DNA from: Mytilus trossulus
Lineage: Eukaryota > Mollusca > Bivalvia > Mytilida > Mytilidae
Reading direction: 5' to 3'
NCBI RefSeq assembly: GCF_036588685.1
Contig: NC_086375.1
Location: 44,547,270 to 44,611,269 of the forward strand
DNA: 64,000 nucleotides
Shown here: positions 48,266 to 61,900 of the stretch, piece after piece
How the letters are laid out: every line of letters starts with the position of its first letter
Numbering within the stretch: position 1 is the first letter of the stretch
Translations under genes and position numbers: made by a program
The notes under the pieces: model-generated
The model's database searches: none
Seen by the model: the letters and a program-made list of their open reading frames with translations, nothing else
Told to the model about the DNA's origin: nothing

Positions 48266-48301
48266 CAAGGATTTGTACAAGTATTACTATACAAATCCTT
48301 G
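48266..48301. repeat. 12-bp perfect hairpin
   Basis: CAAGGATTTGTA (48266-48277) and TACAAATCCTTG (48290-48301) are perfect inverses around a 12-nt loop. Confidence 0.9.
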
Positions 48302-50611
48302 TAACACTATAGAAAAGAAAAATGTGAAAAATCTAATATTTTATTTTGCTGTTTTATCACAGACATGAATAAGTCTCCAATTTAGTGGCATTAAGTCATA
48401 CAATATAACTTGATGCCAACTGAGATTAAATTGTTCATCCTCAGGGATTTTCATTAATAAAAGGAGATGTATCATGACAGTTGTACATCCGGGAAGCCTA
48501 TGATATCCTTTGATACCCCAAGAAAAATCTTGTTACTCACACATTATAATTTTGTTTAGCATAACATGAACATCAGCCAAAATATTTTGTATATGTTACA
48601 TTTTTGGGGAATCACACCATTCTGAAAAATCCTTGATCCATTCTGTCCGTCTCTCAGAAAGCAACCTACATGTCATGAAACAAAATTCCAAAAGATATTG
48701 GAGGTCAACTTTAAAAATAGTAAAAAAACCTTTGAAGATGTACATGTATACTGTATCGTCGATGGTACATGTACATGTACATCCTTGATAAGCTATCTTG
48801 ATTTGATGTATACATGTAGGTTGCCCTAGCTATTTGTTTTATTTCATGTGACATGTTACTGGAGTTTAACTTTAAGAATATATTTTAGTCCTTTAAAGAT
48901 GCAAACAGGTATCCCCAATGGTAAATCTTTTACTAAATATCTTGGTTTGCTGTCTAGGTTTCCCTATGGGTTTGTTTTATTTCAGGTTATGTTTGCACAA
49001 CCCTCCTCCCATTTCAACTGGACATCATACCAGCTATGGAGTATAAACACATCTATTTAATTTATTCTAAACTTCTTGTCAAAGCTCAGGCTGATTTAAG
49101 GTTAGACATATGGTATAGACATTAGTTTATTGTTTGAGGACAATGTTTTGTCCTCTTGTTAACTTTTGTGATGGTATCATAGTGTTTAGGGTTTATCATC
49201 AACATGTTAATCTTACATATCTTTTTATATAAAACAACCCTTTCGTCAACAGCTAAATCTTTGATGGACACAAAAAAAAATGCAGCGATTTTTAACTAAA
49301 ATCAACCAGGTCAGCTAGACCATGTAGAAAAAATAAACTGCATATTTTTTATGTAAATTTTTTTATTATTTACAGTTTAATATTTTCTGCTTTATTTGAT
49401 AAATACTTAGCTCTAGGTTCATACTTTATTTGCATATGAACATATTACTGTGTACCTCAGGGTACACAATATGGACAATAGATTTTTATGTACTTGTATT
49501 AAATCAAATTACAGTTTTATTGATATCAGTAAAGATATCTTGAAAGGTGTTGTCAAAAAATACATGTACCCTGAGATGGTAAAAAATGTTGTATAAAATA
49601 GAAAAAAACACCATATTAAATATGCTTATTGGCATGTATTTTACTAGTAGAAAAACCATGTGGAAAAGTTATACGTCTTAAATTTAAAAAAGGACTTAAC
49701 ATTGTATATACAAAGTAGACACCTGTTTGATAAAATTAACATGTAAGTGGTGCTGCATTTAAAGTAAGTTTGCAATCTAAAGGTAAATATTTTGCCACTT
49801 GAAATAATTTTGTTTAAAAGACTGCACTTGAATTAATGAAACGGTTACAAGTGAGTAGTTGATTTTAAATGTGATTTAAAAAGTATATTTTAAAGACTTG
49901 TCAGATCTTCTGTCTATCAAAAGTTATATCTCCTGTTTTATTTTAAAATGAATTTTGTAAAATAAATTGTTTGATTTAAATTCTGATAGATTAATAACTA
50001 CATGTATTTATCGGATCATTTTATACAAGTCTTGAAGTAGGATAGAAGGGAAGGAGAAGAGAGTTGAAGTATACATGTATAAGAAAACAAAATTTGAGTA
50101 TGATTTTGAAGAGTTATGTTCATAAAAATATAAAGCTGAAGGAATGAAGGAATGATAAATGCCATTATTTTTTACTCATCTCATTTTAAAAGTCTGAAAG
50201 TGTCATATAAGTTTATATTTTTTAGTCTTTCTGACAGATATATGTATCAGTATTCCGGTTATTAAAATTAGTCTGTTTAGGTCATCAAGCAACTTAAATT
50301 TTGGCACATGGTACATAAGTAAAACAGATTCTACCAATATTCACCCCATTGATTATATATGATATTGATCCATTCTCAATAGTTACATGTTTTAAATATT
50401 CATATTCTATATGTTAAAAATTTTACAATCTTGGAAGAAATTTTTTTTAATGCAATTTTCTAAATTAAATATATAATGTTAGTGAATCTTACAAACAAAT
50501 ATAACAGTTGTCTGTATGTAGGAAGTTTCTACACCCACTTTAGGAACAAGTAGCAAAAAAAAAAGAATCCTACAACACATGTTGATCTGTAAACAAATAT
50601 ATATTATAAAT

Positions 50612-50774
50612 CAGTGGCGGATCCTGCCATTTGAAAAAAGGGGGGTTCCCAACACAGGACAAATGGGGGTGGGGGTGGTGGGGTTCCAACTATATGTCCT
50701 CATTCAAATGCATTGATCGTCCAAAAAAAGGGGAGCTTCCAACCCCCCAAACCCTCCCCTAGATCAACCACTGT
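50612..50774 (+). mobile_element. hAT-like MITE, full length
   Basis: It starts CAGTGGCGGATCCTGCC and ends in the inverse-related TAGATCAACCACTG. The interior has G-runs on one side and C-runs on the other (AAAAGGGGGGTTCCCAACAC; GATCGTCCAAAAAAAGGGG). It is the same family as 32592 and 56331. No coding capacity. Confidence 0.75.
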
Positions 50775-51228
50775 TAATGTACTGTCTAAGGCTTTGATTA
50801 TTGAAATTACATTTCCATCTTTTGCCTCTCTCAAAAGGAAATTAAATGAAAAATTTATAATATTTTTGAAAGAAAATCAGACCCTCGAGATATTCAAAGC
50901 AATGTATAATTAATTTATTGAATGTAAACTTCAAATGGTTAGTTTTCCCAAATTATGTAGATATAATACAAAGTCCTATTACGTAAAATGAGCATTATAA
51001 TTTTCCACTATCTTATTCATCATCTAGTGTTTAACTTGATTATTGACTTTGAAATTGATATAGATATGTGGAATAATTATGTCTTTGATTATGGTAGCTG
51101 CAATAAACATATATACCAACTGGTAATTGAACATCATAACAAATGCATTTAGAATTGTGCATATATATACATTTCTGGAATTTTATCAAAGTTCTTTTTT
51201 TTATTAAAATATATTCAGTTTAAGAGTC

Positions 51229-51326
51229 GGACAAACAGAGATTTATCATTTTTGGGTGAATTTTGATCAAATCAATAACTAGAGATATATTCTGTTATTA
51301 TTCATTAATGATAAAACTGAATAATT
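51229..51326 (+). repeat. 98-bp dispersed duplication, copy 1
   Basis: It runs from GGACAAACAGAGATTTATCA to GATAAAACTGAATAATT and matches 52008-52105 with under ten mismatches and no gaps. Confidence 0.85.
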
Positions 51327-52007
51327 GTCCTGCCATCTTTTCAAAATTTCCAGGGGGGATTTGAAGCCAAAGGAGAACTTATGCTCCTCGGTAATTTCAC
51401 AAGTAGTTTAAATCTACTATAATATTCAATTGTTTGAATGAGTATGTTTATGTTTAAATACCCCTCTCACTCATTTCAATTCCTATTTTGAGGTGTTCAA
51501 GTTATAAAATGAAGAATTTCAAAATTGAGTTGAGACCTCTCTTGGGAACTCATTGTTTTTTTTAGGCTGATTGAATTTCCATGGGGTAGATTGAAATTTC
51601 AAATATTTATTTCATTGCAGAAGTTGATATAAAACATGATTAAAAGCTGTAAGTTCATGTACTGTTTTTTTTTAAATTATGCTATCTTATTGTATCTTGC
51701 ACAAATTACTTTTTTCTATTTTCGTGAGTTTTTTTTAAAGTATTTTTTAAGTTAATACCTTTGACTGTCATATTTGTACCTGATGCAAATGAAGACAATC
51801 CCATTAGCAATAGATACTTATTTAAATTAAATAATTAATGTGTTTATTTGCACTACCTGTGTAAATTTTACTAGAAAACCCATCAAATCTGTTGTTATTG
51901 ATTTAAACAAATTCATTGATTGGACAGGTTTAAGTTTAACCTTGTCTCTCTGCAACATGTTTTCATGACTTCATAAAACATGGCCGTGTCAGCCAATTCT
52001 TTCATCG

Positions 52008-52105
52008 GGACAAGCGGAGATTTATAATTTTTGGGGGAATTTTGATCAAATCAATAACTAGTGATATATTCTGTCATTTTTCATTAATGATAAAACTGAA
52101 TAATT
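52008..52105 (+). repeat. 98-bp dispersed duplication, copy 2
   Basis: Second copy in the same orientation, 779 bp from the first. No inverted ends or flanking duplication were seen. Confidence 0.85.
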
Positions 52106-52998
52106 ACAATTGTCGGACAGTACTCCTATGAAATGGATTTTGTAATTTGCCAGATATTGATTGGACAGTTACGTTTTTCGTTTTATCCTACATGCAGCTA
52201 TGATGCAGATAGTAGATACTGTGTGTGCAAATTTAGAAATTAAGTCTGTTCACTGTAACATGGAAATAGGTTTGGATTGATTTTTGGCGTTAACATTCCG
52301 TTGTATGTAACAATAGACTTTTAATTTGTTATGGAAGTGGATGTGTTTTATTATTTCGTATCAATGTTTGATATTTGGTTTTTGGGAGAAACTTTACTAG
52401 TAGATTTTCTGGAAATGGCTATTTATTTTGTTGACATAATTTTCCAAAGTTTACAGGATTTTGTTTATGAAACCTTGGACTTGTCTGATTATTATATCAC
52501 ATCATTAGCTTAGGATAATAACAGGAATTATATTTGACACTTGCAGTGAAATCAAGTGAGGAAAATTAATACTTGATGGTAATTATTGATTTAATGAGGG
52601 GAGATAACTCTATTAAAAGTTAGATATGATCAAATTGGCATAGAAAACTGTTATCAGGAAGTTGTGTTATTAGTTTTGGTTTTAACCAGATTTATTTCTA
52701 AAGATAGAAAATAGAGATTTATATAAAAATACCTAACTGTCAATATTTAAGAATTGACATGACAGCAAATTTTTATGTATGGATTAAAACAATTATTGCC
52801 ATGTAAACAGGTGTGCATGATGAGTCAGACAACCATGTGACAATCCTCGAACAGGATTTTCAAAAAGAATGATTTTATCTGAAAGATCATGTTGAAAGAA
52901 AAAAATATTGATTTGTTTTGACTCTGTTATGCAACCATATTAGACTTCATGCGATATAAGGATGCATCCATTATAATTGGATAATAGTGACTTTTCAG

Positions 52999-55900
52999 TA
53001 TGACAGAACCTCGAATAACATCGTCTAAACTGCCAGGAATACCTGGAAATCAGGTCGCTAAAATTGAAAAGCAAATTGACGATTTTTTGGAAAACTTTAA
53101 ACGGAAAAGTTCGATTCTTGATCGTCAGACTAGTGAAGAGTACAGGGAATATTTAGGGGTACCTTCTCTTCATCCTGGTTACAGTTCTTCCCAGGGTTCC
53201 ACAGAAGATTTTACAGACGATTATAGTCCTAGCACAGACAAGTCTTATTACTTGGGAAATAGCCTAACATTTCACCGTTCCCACAAACGTCAGTTCAGTA
53301 ATACGACCACAACTACAACAGGGACTAGTGACTCTGAATGGGGTCCTGATTATGAAGAGGATAGTGTATTAAAGGATAAATTTATTGTGTCTCCTGCATC
53401 AGACAATGCTCCTTTACCTAATGCTGAATCTGACATTAAGCCAACTGGTAAGGACTTAGTATATATATGTCTGATTATACATTATAAGTTGCATGTGTCT
53501 TCTACATCCTAGATAGTTGTTTTTCTTTTGATTGCCATGTCTGTTTGTAACGGGTAGTCTGGAGGATATGAGATTAATTTTGAGACAAGAATGATTGAAT
53601 TTTTGTTGAAAAGTACACAACTACCTTGAGAGAGATTCTGATTTTCATCCACTTTACTTTTACAAAAGGTTTAAACCCTTCATTTTCAAAAAGATTTAGA
53701 ATTTCAAGCAATAAATTGAGCACACTGCAAACCAAAACATTTATAAATTCTTATGAAAATAGCATAATTTGAGTTTTATTGTTTTGTTGATTTCCATTGT
53801 TACTATACAAGAGTTAAGCCTCTTGATCCTCCCTGTGGTCCCATATGTTTAAGAATGATAAATAATGATCCCCTTACTCTGATTTGTTAATACTGTTGTG
53901 ACTTTAAAGTGAAAAGAATATTCGTTATAGCAAACTTCTAAACCAAGAAATTTCTCTGAGATTCAAAGAATCAACTGTAATTCTCACAAGAAAATTCAGA
54001 TTACGTTAGAATATCACTATCCATTTTAATTTTCCAGAGTTATGGCCCTTGATTTTTCAAACAGTTGTTTATATAAAATTTGTGGTTTTTGAATGATAGA
54101 TCTTTATATTCAACCAGTCAATGGCTTGAAATGTGTTGTGAAGTGTTGTGAACATAGAAGAACAAATTGCTTTGTCTTGTTATTTTTGAAATATGCCCCC
54201 CAAAAAATTGTCTTTTTAAAAACCCAAACACAACAAATGATGTACAGAGTACTATTGACACATCAGTTTGTGCATGCAAAAAATATCTTTGAAAAACATA
54301 AAAAATAAAAAATGTTTATAATTTTTGGGTTGCATTCAAATAGAAAGGTGTACAAACATTGAACATATATCATGCATTTAACTGTTTTTACTATCAATTA
54401 GTTATAAAGATTGCATATAGTAGGGTTATCTTTGATCGTGACACCAACTTTTTCATGTCGGGTTTGTAAATATCTTGCATTAACTTAATTTGGCAAGTGT
54501 AGTGTTGATTTTAGTGCCTGATTATTGACATTCATAGAAATGAGCTCTTGTTGCCTTATATTTTGTATACTTAATATTGCATGACTAATCTGAACTAAAT
54601 TATTGCTGGTCCTTCATTAAAACCTTCCACAATATTGTTGGGATCTCGGTCACCACTAGTTACTTGAGCCTGAATACAAAAAGGAAATTCAAGGTTAGAG
54701 CATGCTTGTTAAGTTTATACAGTACATTGTACTGGTATTGATAGTAATTATACCAAAAAATCTTTTAAAAAGCACAATTTTATTAACATGAGTTCTATCA
54801 TTTGAAGAAAATGAAGGATTTTTAGGGCTTAAAGTTAAACAATCAAAAATTAGCAGCTGATAGAAGATTTGATTTACTCCTACATTTTGTACATATTTAC
54901 TCAAACTAGAAACATGTAATTAAAAAGACATTCTGTTTGAAGGTAGCTAAAAATAAGATTTGAAAATCACAATTACAAGAATTTCAGATGCATGTGACAA
55001 AATTGGTTTAAAAAAAGGGCAGTTGATATAGAAATAAAGAGATGTGCAATGCCTCCATGTTAAAGACCTCTCCGAATCCTGTAAAAAGGGCAAATAATGC
55101 ACAGATGTTAAGATAAATCCTTTTCTTATCAATAGATGCAATTGAATGCAGAATGCATACAATGTACATGTACAATGTATTATCTTATTCAGATTCATTT
55201 CCATTTTTTCATTAGGAAGAATGAGTGATAGTTTGGATTTTGTTTGTCTAGCATATGTTTTTGCACAAGTGTTAAACATAGCAAATATATCAGGAGAAAT
55301 CTTCTTTTAAAAAAGCATTGAGTCATTATGCTACCAAGATGTTAAGGAACAGGATATTTTTATAAGGTCTTGAAGATTATCCAGAGAAAAATATCACAAT
55401 GGCCCAAAAGAAATTCTCCAAGGTCTATCTAGTACTATTGCTTTAATAGCATTTTTTTCATGAAATTAAACAATTGTCATTGTATCTGATGATAAATTGC
55501 CATTGATAAAAAAAGTGAGACCATTTGACTGAACAAAAATAAATTTGTGTCTTTACACTAATTGAACCTTGTAGTGGGGTTAGGAGTAGGGTTGATCAAT
55601 AAGAAAACTGAAAAAAGGTTAGATGTTTAGACTTGCTTTTTTTCAACCCTTATATAATGAATAAAATGAACTGTCGAAAGTGCTCATTCAAAATAACATA
55701 TATTTGAATTATTGTATATTTCCTATTGTGAAGTACTATACTTATTTATTCAGGACATATTGGGTGTTTAATCACATTTTAAAGTATTTGTATGAGTCTA
55801 CTCTACATTTTTCAGTTTTTTATTGTAACCTTGAAGTATTGATACTTTTATACAAACAATAATTATAAGTGATATCCTGGATTTGTAAAATGACTCCTGA

Positions 55901-58900
55901 TTTAAATGAAATTATTTTCTAATGATTAAAACTATAATACTTTTGAATTAAACAATATTAAATTGATATCCTGGATGCATAAAATGGATTTGTCCTAATT
56001 TCTATTTTAAATTATAATGAATTGAAGGTAAGATTAATTTTGTTGATTGTTGATTGCTTAAAACATGTATTCATCTTAAAATATTTCATACAAAAGGATG
56101 GGGACAAATAAGAAAAACAATCATTCTTGACACAGATTAGGGTATTGTCATTTGGAAAAACAAGTTGAAGGTATAAGGGAAGATATTTTGTTTTCAAACA
56201 GGTCACCCCTCAAACAGTTGTTGCTTAGGCTTTGTAACTACATCTTCAATTTGACCAGATGAATACTGTTACATGTGTTGCAATTCACAGAGAATATATA
56301 CAAAATAATGGTCAAAGGGACAACTATCACCAGGGGCGGATCCAGCCATTTGAAAAAGGGGGGTTCCTAACCCAGGAAAAAGGGGGGTGGGTGGGGTGGT
56401 TCCAATTACATGTCCCCATTCAAATGCATTGACCGTCCAAAAAAAGGGGGGTTCCAACCCCTGGACCCCCCCCCCCCTCTGGATCCGCGCCTGATCACAA
56501 AGGCCAAAGGTTGTGGATGTTATGAACTAAAGGTCACCATACAGCCTTTAAACAATTTACAAAATTCCTACCCTATAGCTATAGTCAGCTACAAAATTCA
56601 ACAGCTTGACAAAACCTAAAATGATTCAATGGAGAAAATTTATCCTAAAAACAATAGATGAAACAAAAGAAAGATATACATTTTAAGTTGAGTATTATTT
56701 TATAGAAGACAAAACCAATGATAGTTCATCAAATGTCCTAATAAAGACAATTTTCAAACATCTTAAATACCACAGTATTGGATTGATAACCTTGAAAATT
56801 AAATTTTAAAGTTAAACAAGTCTGAATGGATTGTATCTACATCTATGGGCCTTAATATGAACAACATCACTGTAAAACTAGTATTGTTTTGTATCCCTTT
56901 TGTAATATTAGGTTCCTATACTACTTGTTAAGCCAAATTTTTACATCTACTGTAAATTTTTGTATATAAGTTAAAATATCTGAATAGATGCAAACTATAT
57001 ACAAATATTATAGATATAGGAAGATGTGGTATGAGTGCCAATCTGACAACTCTCCATCCAAGTCACAATTTATAAAAGTAAACCATTATAGCCTTAATAT
57101 AGGTCAAGGTGCCGTCTTTAACAGGGAGCCTTGGCTCACACTGAACAGCAAGCTATAAAGGCCCCCCAAAAAATACTAGTGTAAAACCATTCAAACAGAA
57201 ATGTCCCCTTGATCGTGTGATGCAAAACAGCATTTAAAAAAGAATGTAAAATGCTTAACAGTAAAGATCAATCTACATTTTATATCTGTTATAAATGCTT
57301 TCATTGTTGTTTTCATATTTGGTATTGTTATGCTGCAATTTGCCTTAAAATTGGGTTGTATTTATACATGTTGCAAATTTCTGTCGATTATTTGTGCACC
57401 CTCTGCTAAACACAAGAGAACATGTTGTCCGATTAGTCAGAATTAGTGTGACTCATCTGAAAAATCGCTGTTTTTTACTTATACTTATATTATTGACAAT
57501 CAATAGATATATCCCCTGTCAATGAATAAACAGGACTTATGATACAGTGTTAGATATTATGTATTTGTATATCAAACTGAAAGATGGATTGTTTTCATCA
57601 GTTTTAAGACTTTTAGTAATTGGTACAGTATAAGAATAAGGAGATGTAGTATGATTATCATTGTGATATCTATCCACCAAAGTTCAAATGAAGTGAATCT
57701 ATATTTAAGGGGGCTCGTGGGTCTAAATATTTTTTTTTATTTAATATAAGATTTTTCTATATTTTTCTATAAATGAACTTTATCTTATCCTTAATAGGAA
57801 AATGAAATAAAAAAATGGGGTCACCGTTCATTTACGCTCACAATCTGCCGTCGAAAGAAACGTACATTTTTGTTTATGTCATTTTTTTCTGTTGAACTAA
57901 TAGGAGAAATAGCGGTAATATCGAAATAAAAAAAGAACTAAATTACAGAAATCGATTAAATTTTACAATTATTTAGTTTATGTACAGCTTATTCGAAAAC
58001 AACAATAAAAAATATAGGTCACCGATGAGTAAAAAAAGATATTTCAATTTTGATGCCAAAAAATGGCATTTTTGAACCAAAGGGAGATAATTTAGAGCTT
58101 TTTCATTGATATCGACATTTTAAAAGTCACCTGGGGTCAACACGAATTGATTTTTTTTGTAATAATTTTTGTACCATATGATAAAGTAACAACTACTGAA
58201 GGTAATTAATAGAATTTGTAATGTAAAATAAAAGTTTATTTTTTTTCTGAAAATCTTATACCCGCGAGCCTCCTTAATAACCATACAATTAATTTCTATC
58301 TTTAGACAGACATGGTTTTACACTAGTCATTTTTGGGGCCCTTTATAGCTTGCTGTTTGGTGTTTGGCTGCGTGTTGAAGACTGTACTTTGACCTATAAT
58401 GGTTTACTTTTACAAATTGAGATTTGTGACTTGGATGGAGAGTTGTCGCATTGCCACTCATAAGTGCCATACTCTGATCTTGTTAAAGATGGCATTGTGT
58501 TTATTTTGCTTCATCTGTTTTATTTGCAACTTTATTTTGAATTTAAAGGTTTTCAATTGCTAAATTATTCTGTTGTCCTTCCCACTCATCTAATTTTCTG
58601 AAAACATTGAGGTACTTTTACCTATATGTTAAGATATTGTCAAATAGATGACATGATTACATTATGAACTTCTTGCAGATAATACTTTATTAGCTCATAC
58701 ATTGCAATCACATGATTGTGTTTGTTATCTGTATACTTACTGTAACAGTCATATTTTGGGTGTTTAGATTCCAAATTTAACAAAATTGCTCACATAGATA
58801 ATTGTGCCTGTACTTGTGCTAAAAATAGATCATGAATTAGTAATTGCATTATTATTTTTGCAATTATAGAGGCTTTATGAAGAAAATTGTTTGTCAATAG

Positions 58901-61900
58901 GTCCTTTCGGTTTTATATCAATCCTTTAACTTATTTTGGTAAAACCACTGTACCACTATATGGTCTTTGGTAGTCTTTGGTATCATTTTTCTTTTGAGGA
59001 CAAGAGATTTACGTTTATAATTCATGGCCCTGACAAACAGACTTTAAAAGTTGCTTTTTTTCTTGCTTACAATGTGCCATACAGTATTAAGAGTGATATT
59101 GGTTAACTCCTTGTCAGAATAATGTGCCTGGATGGAGTGAAATGTTTTCCAACCATGTAAGACCCTCATGTGAAGTCAAGGTTGTTAAAATCCACCCTCA
59201 GCATGTTGTTCTGAAGACTGTTACCGTGTGATAAATTTTACAAAAGTTTTGAGTCTAGTATAACATAAATCTCTTTAAACAGATATTTGATAATCTGTTA
59301 TTTATTCACAACTTTTTAGAATAAGGACATATAATATTGTTGATGACCTTATATTGACCTCTAGATGTCATTTAAATTTTTGTGTTGTTGATAGCTCAGC
59401 TGCTTTTCTTTCTAATCTTTTATTTATTGATATATATATATTTGAAATTACTGATAATGTTTTTAATTAATAAAACATGATTTAACTCAATTTTTTAGAT
59501 CATTTTTTAATACAGGATTTATATACTAAAAAAAAGTTAAAAGTACAAAAAAATAAAACATAAGTGGAAATGAATGAAGTAGTTCCTTAAAATGTTCAGG
59601 AAATTCTTTTTAAGATAGTTTGTCACATTGCCATTAAATGTAAACTGTACACTACAGTGACTTAAATTTAACCTTTGCAAAGGTGAAAATTTATCAAACA
59701 AGGAAAATTTATATCCTATTAAAGTACTTTATACATGTATAAAACTTTCACCTGGTTTTACTAATTGAAATTTTCTAAGATTTGTTCCTTGTTTAAAGAA
59801 TGTATGGAGACATATTTAGGAAGCAGTCACATCCTATATCAAATATACATGTAGATTCATAGGCATGTACTTATACATGCATAAACTTCGTAATCATTGA
59901 GGTGTTTAAGTATTATATAAACTATACTGATAAAGTGGATTACAGGTGTATCATATTTCTTCTCAGGTGACATAATTACGTATACCTAGGAAGTTTGAAT
60001 CGTCACTTGTAAATATAAACATTGAAAGGAAACTGAATACTGAAAAGTATTTGTATTGACGTATTTACATATTTATTGACAAGGAAAGATGTGATTTTGT
60101 ATACTTGTGGATTGTTGTAGTGAAACTTGAGGATTTTAGATTAGCAATATGCTTTCTGCTGAGCACGTAGGTAAGAAAAAAATAAGCTGATAAAATTTCC
60201 ATCATTTTCAAACACCCTTTTGAGTCCTTGAATTAAGACTTTTCATATAATAAGAGGAAAACATAGTATTTGGGAATATATTTCTTATTTTGAAAAAGCA
60301 GAGAAAGGGAAATACATGTACAATATAGTAACAATTTCAAGGAGTAATAATTTGTTTAGTATACTAAAATTTTATATTGAATTTGGATGATACACAGGAA
60401 AAGTTTATTTAATAATATGAATAAAAGGAGATGTTGGGTCTGTCACAATTAAACAGCAATCCAACATTTTTGGATATAAGATTTACAGTTCTAGGTTGAC
60501 CCACTTATGGCAAAAGTATATCCTGTGGACTTCCTGAAAATTGTTCATATTTTGTACTTGTGATTTTTTGTAATGCCTGTCAATACACATCTTTGCTAGC
60601 CAAGCGTAACCATCCAGAAGAGGAGGGCACTGGATCTTAACCCATGGCTAGCAAAAATGGTCAATACATAAGTGTATAATAATGTGCTACGGCTCATTAC
60701 TAGTTCTTTTTGACCAAATTGTCACAACATTTTTTTGGCATTCTGCTACATTTGTATTCTACAAATGCAAACAAGAAAATTCTGTTATTAATAACCATTT
60801 TTCACTTATGTCAAAATTTTGTTGTTTATTTAAAATTATGCACATTTCAAAAAGGCATCTGTTTCAGAAAAGAAATACATACCTTATTAAAATATAACAC
60901 ATGTTATATTAAGGTACATATGACATTTTTTTCTGAAACAAGTGCCTGTGATAATTGAGAAAAGTACAAATTCAGTGTGACTAGGACAGTAAGATGTTGT
61001 CTGTTTTTTACATGTCACCTTCAAATAGGAAATGTTCTTCCCTTTTTCAAATTTTAGATGTAGGTGTGAAAATGTAGCTTAAAAGTACATCTCATTGACT
61101 ATTTCCTTCCATGTTATTTGTGTTCCTGTCAAGGTAAATTTTTCATTTAACTTAAATTTTAAAGGTATAGTTAAGTATGTGAACATTGTATTTTTCAGGA
61201 GATGAAATGGGGGAAGCCCTCTGTCCCTACAGTGTACTGGATGTGGCACCATTGCTGCAATCAAAATTTGCTTTTGTATCAGGTAATGAACACTAAAGTT
61301 ATAGATTTAGTGAGAATTAGAGAAGTCTTATAGGCACTCATACCACATCTTCTTATATCTATTCAAAAAAACTTTCAAAAAACAAAAAACAATGCTGTAA
61401 TCAAAATTTACCTTTGGTAAGGACCACTTATGAAATAAAGGTCAACAGACTTTTTATAAGAAAGATGTGTTTTAATATCTATAGATCTTAGCAGACTGAA
61501 CAGTTAAAACTGCTTGTCAACAGCAATCACCAGCCTAGCTTAAAACAACTGATATTTTTATTGAAAGAAAAAACAAATAACACATAAAAATTATAGATAT
61601 GTGCATTAAAAATGCTATTAATCTGGTGATCTTCTTAAAAGCTGCTTAAAATACTTATAAATAGGTATTATAAACCAGACTTAATTTACCACACACAAAC
61701 ATTATTGTCTAAATCTAGAGGCAATGAAGGGATATTATAGTTTTTGGCATTATCTATATTTGTCTCACCTGATGAAAGTTGCAGTATGGGGAGAAATAAG
61801 ATTTACTTTTCTGAACTGTTTAAGATTTGTCAAAACCATAATACTTATGTCTAGCTGTAACCCAGATTAAGAACTTACTTAACAGGAGTTTCCTGGTGTA

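Larger units (their letters stand above)
45271..52998. other. Presumed first intron of the CRAL-TRIO gene
   Basis: This is 7.7 kb of AT-rich non-coding DNA. It contains the interrupted repeat at 45690-47510, a 43-bp tandem duplication (47638-47723), a 12-bp-stem hairpin (48266-48301), ACATGTACATGT runs near 48740-48785, a hAT-like MITE (50612-50774) and a 98-bp dispersed duplication (51229 and 52008). No coding exon is supported. Confidence 0.55.
53448..61198. other. Large intron of the CRAL-TRIO gene
   Basis: 7.75 kb without supported constitutive exons. It contains a hAT-like MITE (56331-56495), family A copies (57009-57200 plus; 58304-58468 minus), a TTAA-flanked MITE (57705-58277), a 72-bp inverted mini-element (60588-60659), a foldback element (60853-60947) and a candidate alternative first exon (60149-60170). 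Confidence 0.6.

Noticed and set aside
52331-52513. 60-residue hydrophobic frame
   Set aside because: AT-rich composition explains the Phe/Leu/Tyr content; no splice sites, homology or signal structure support it.
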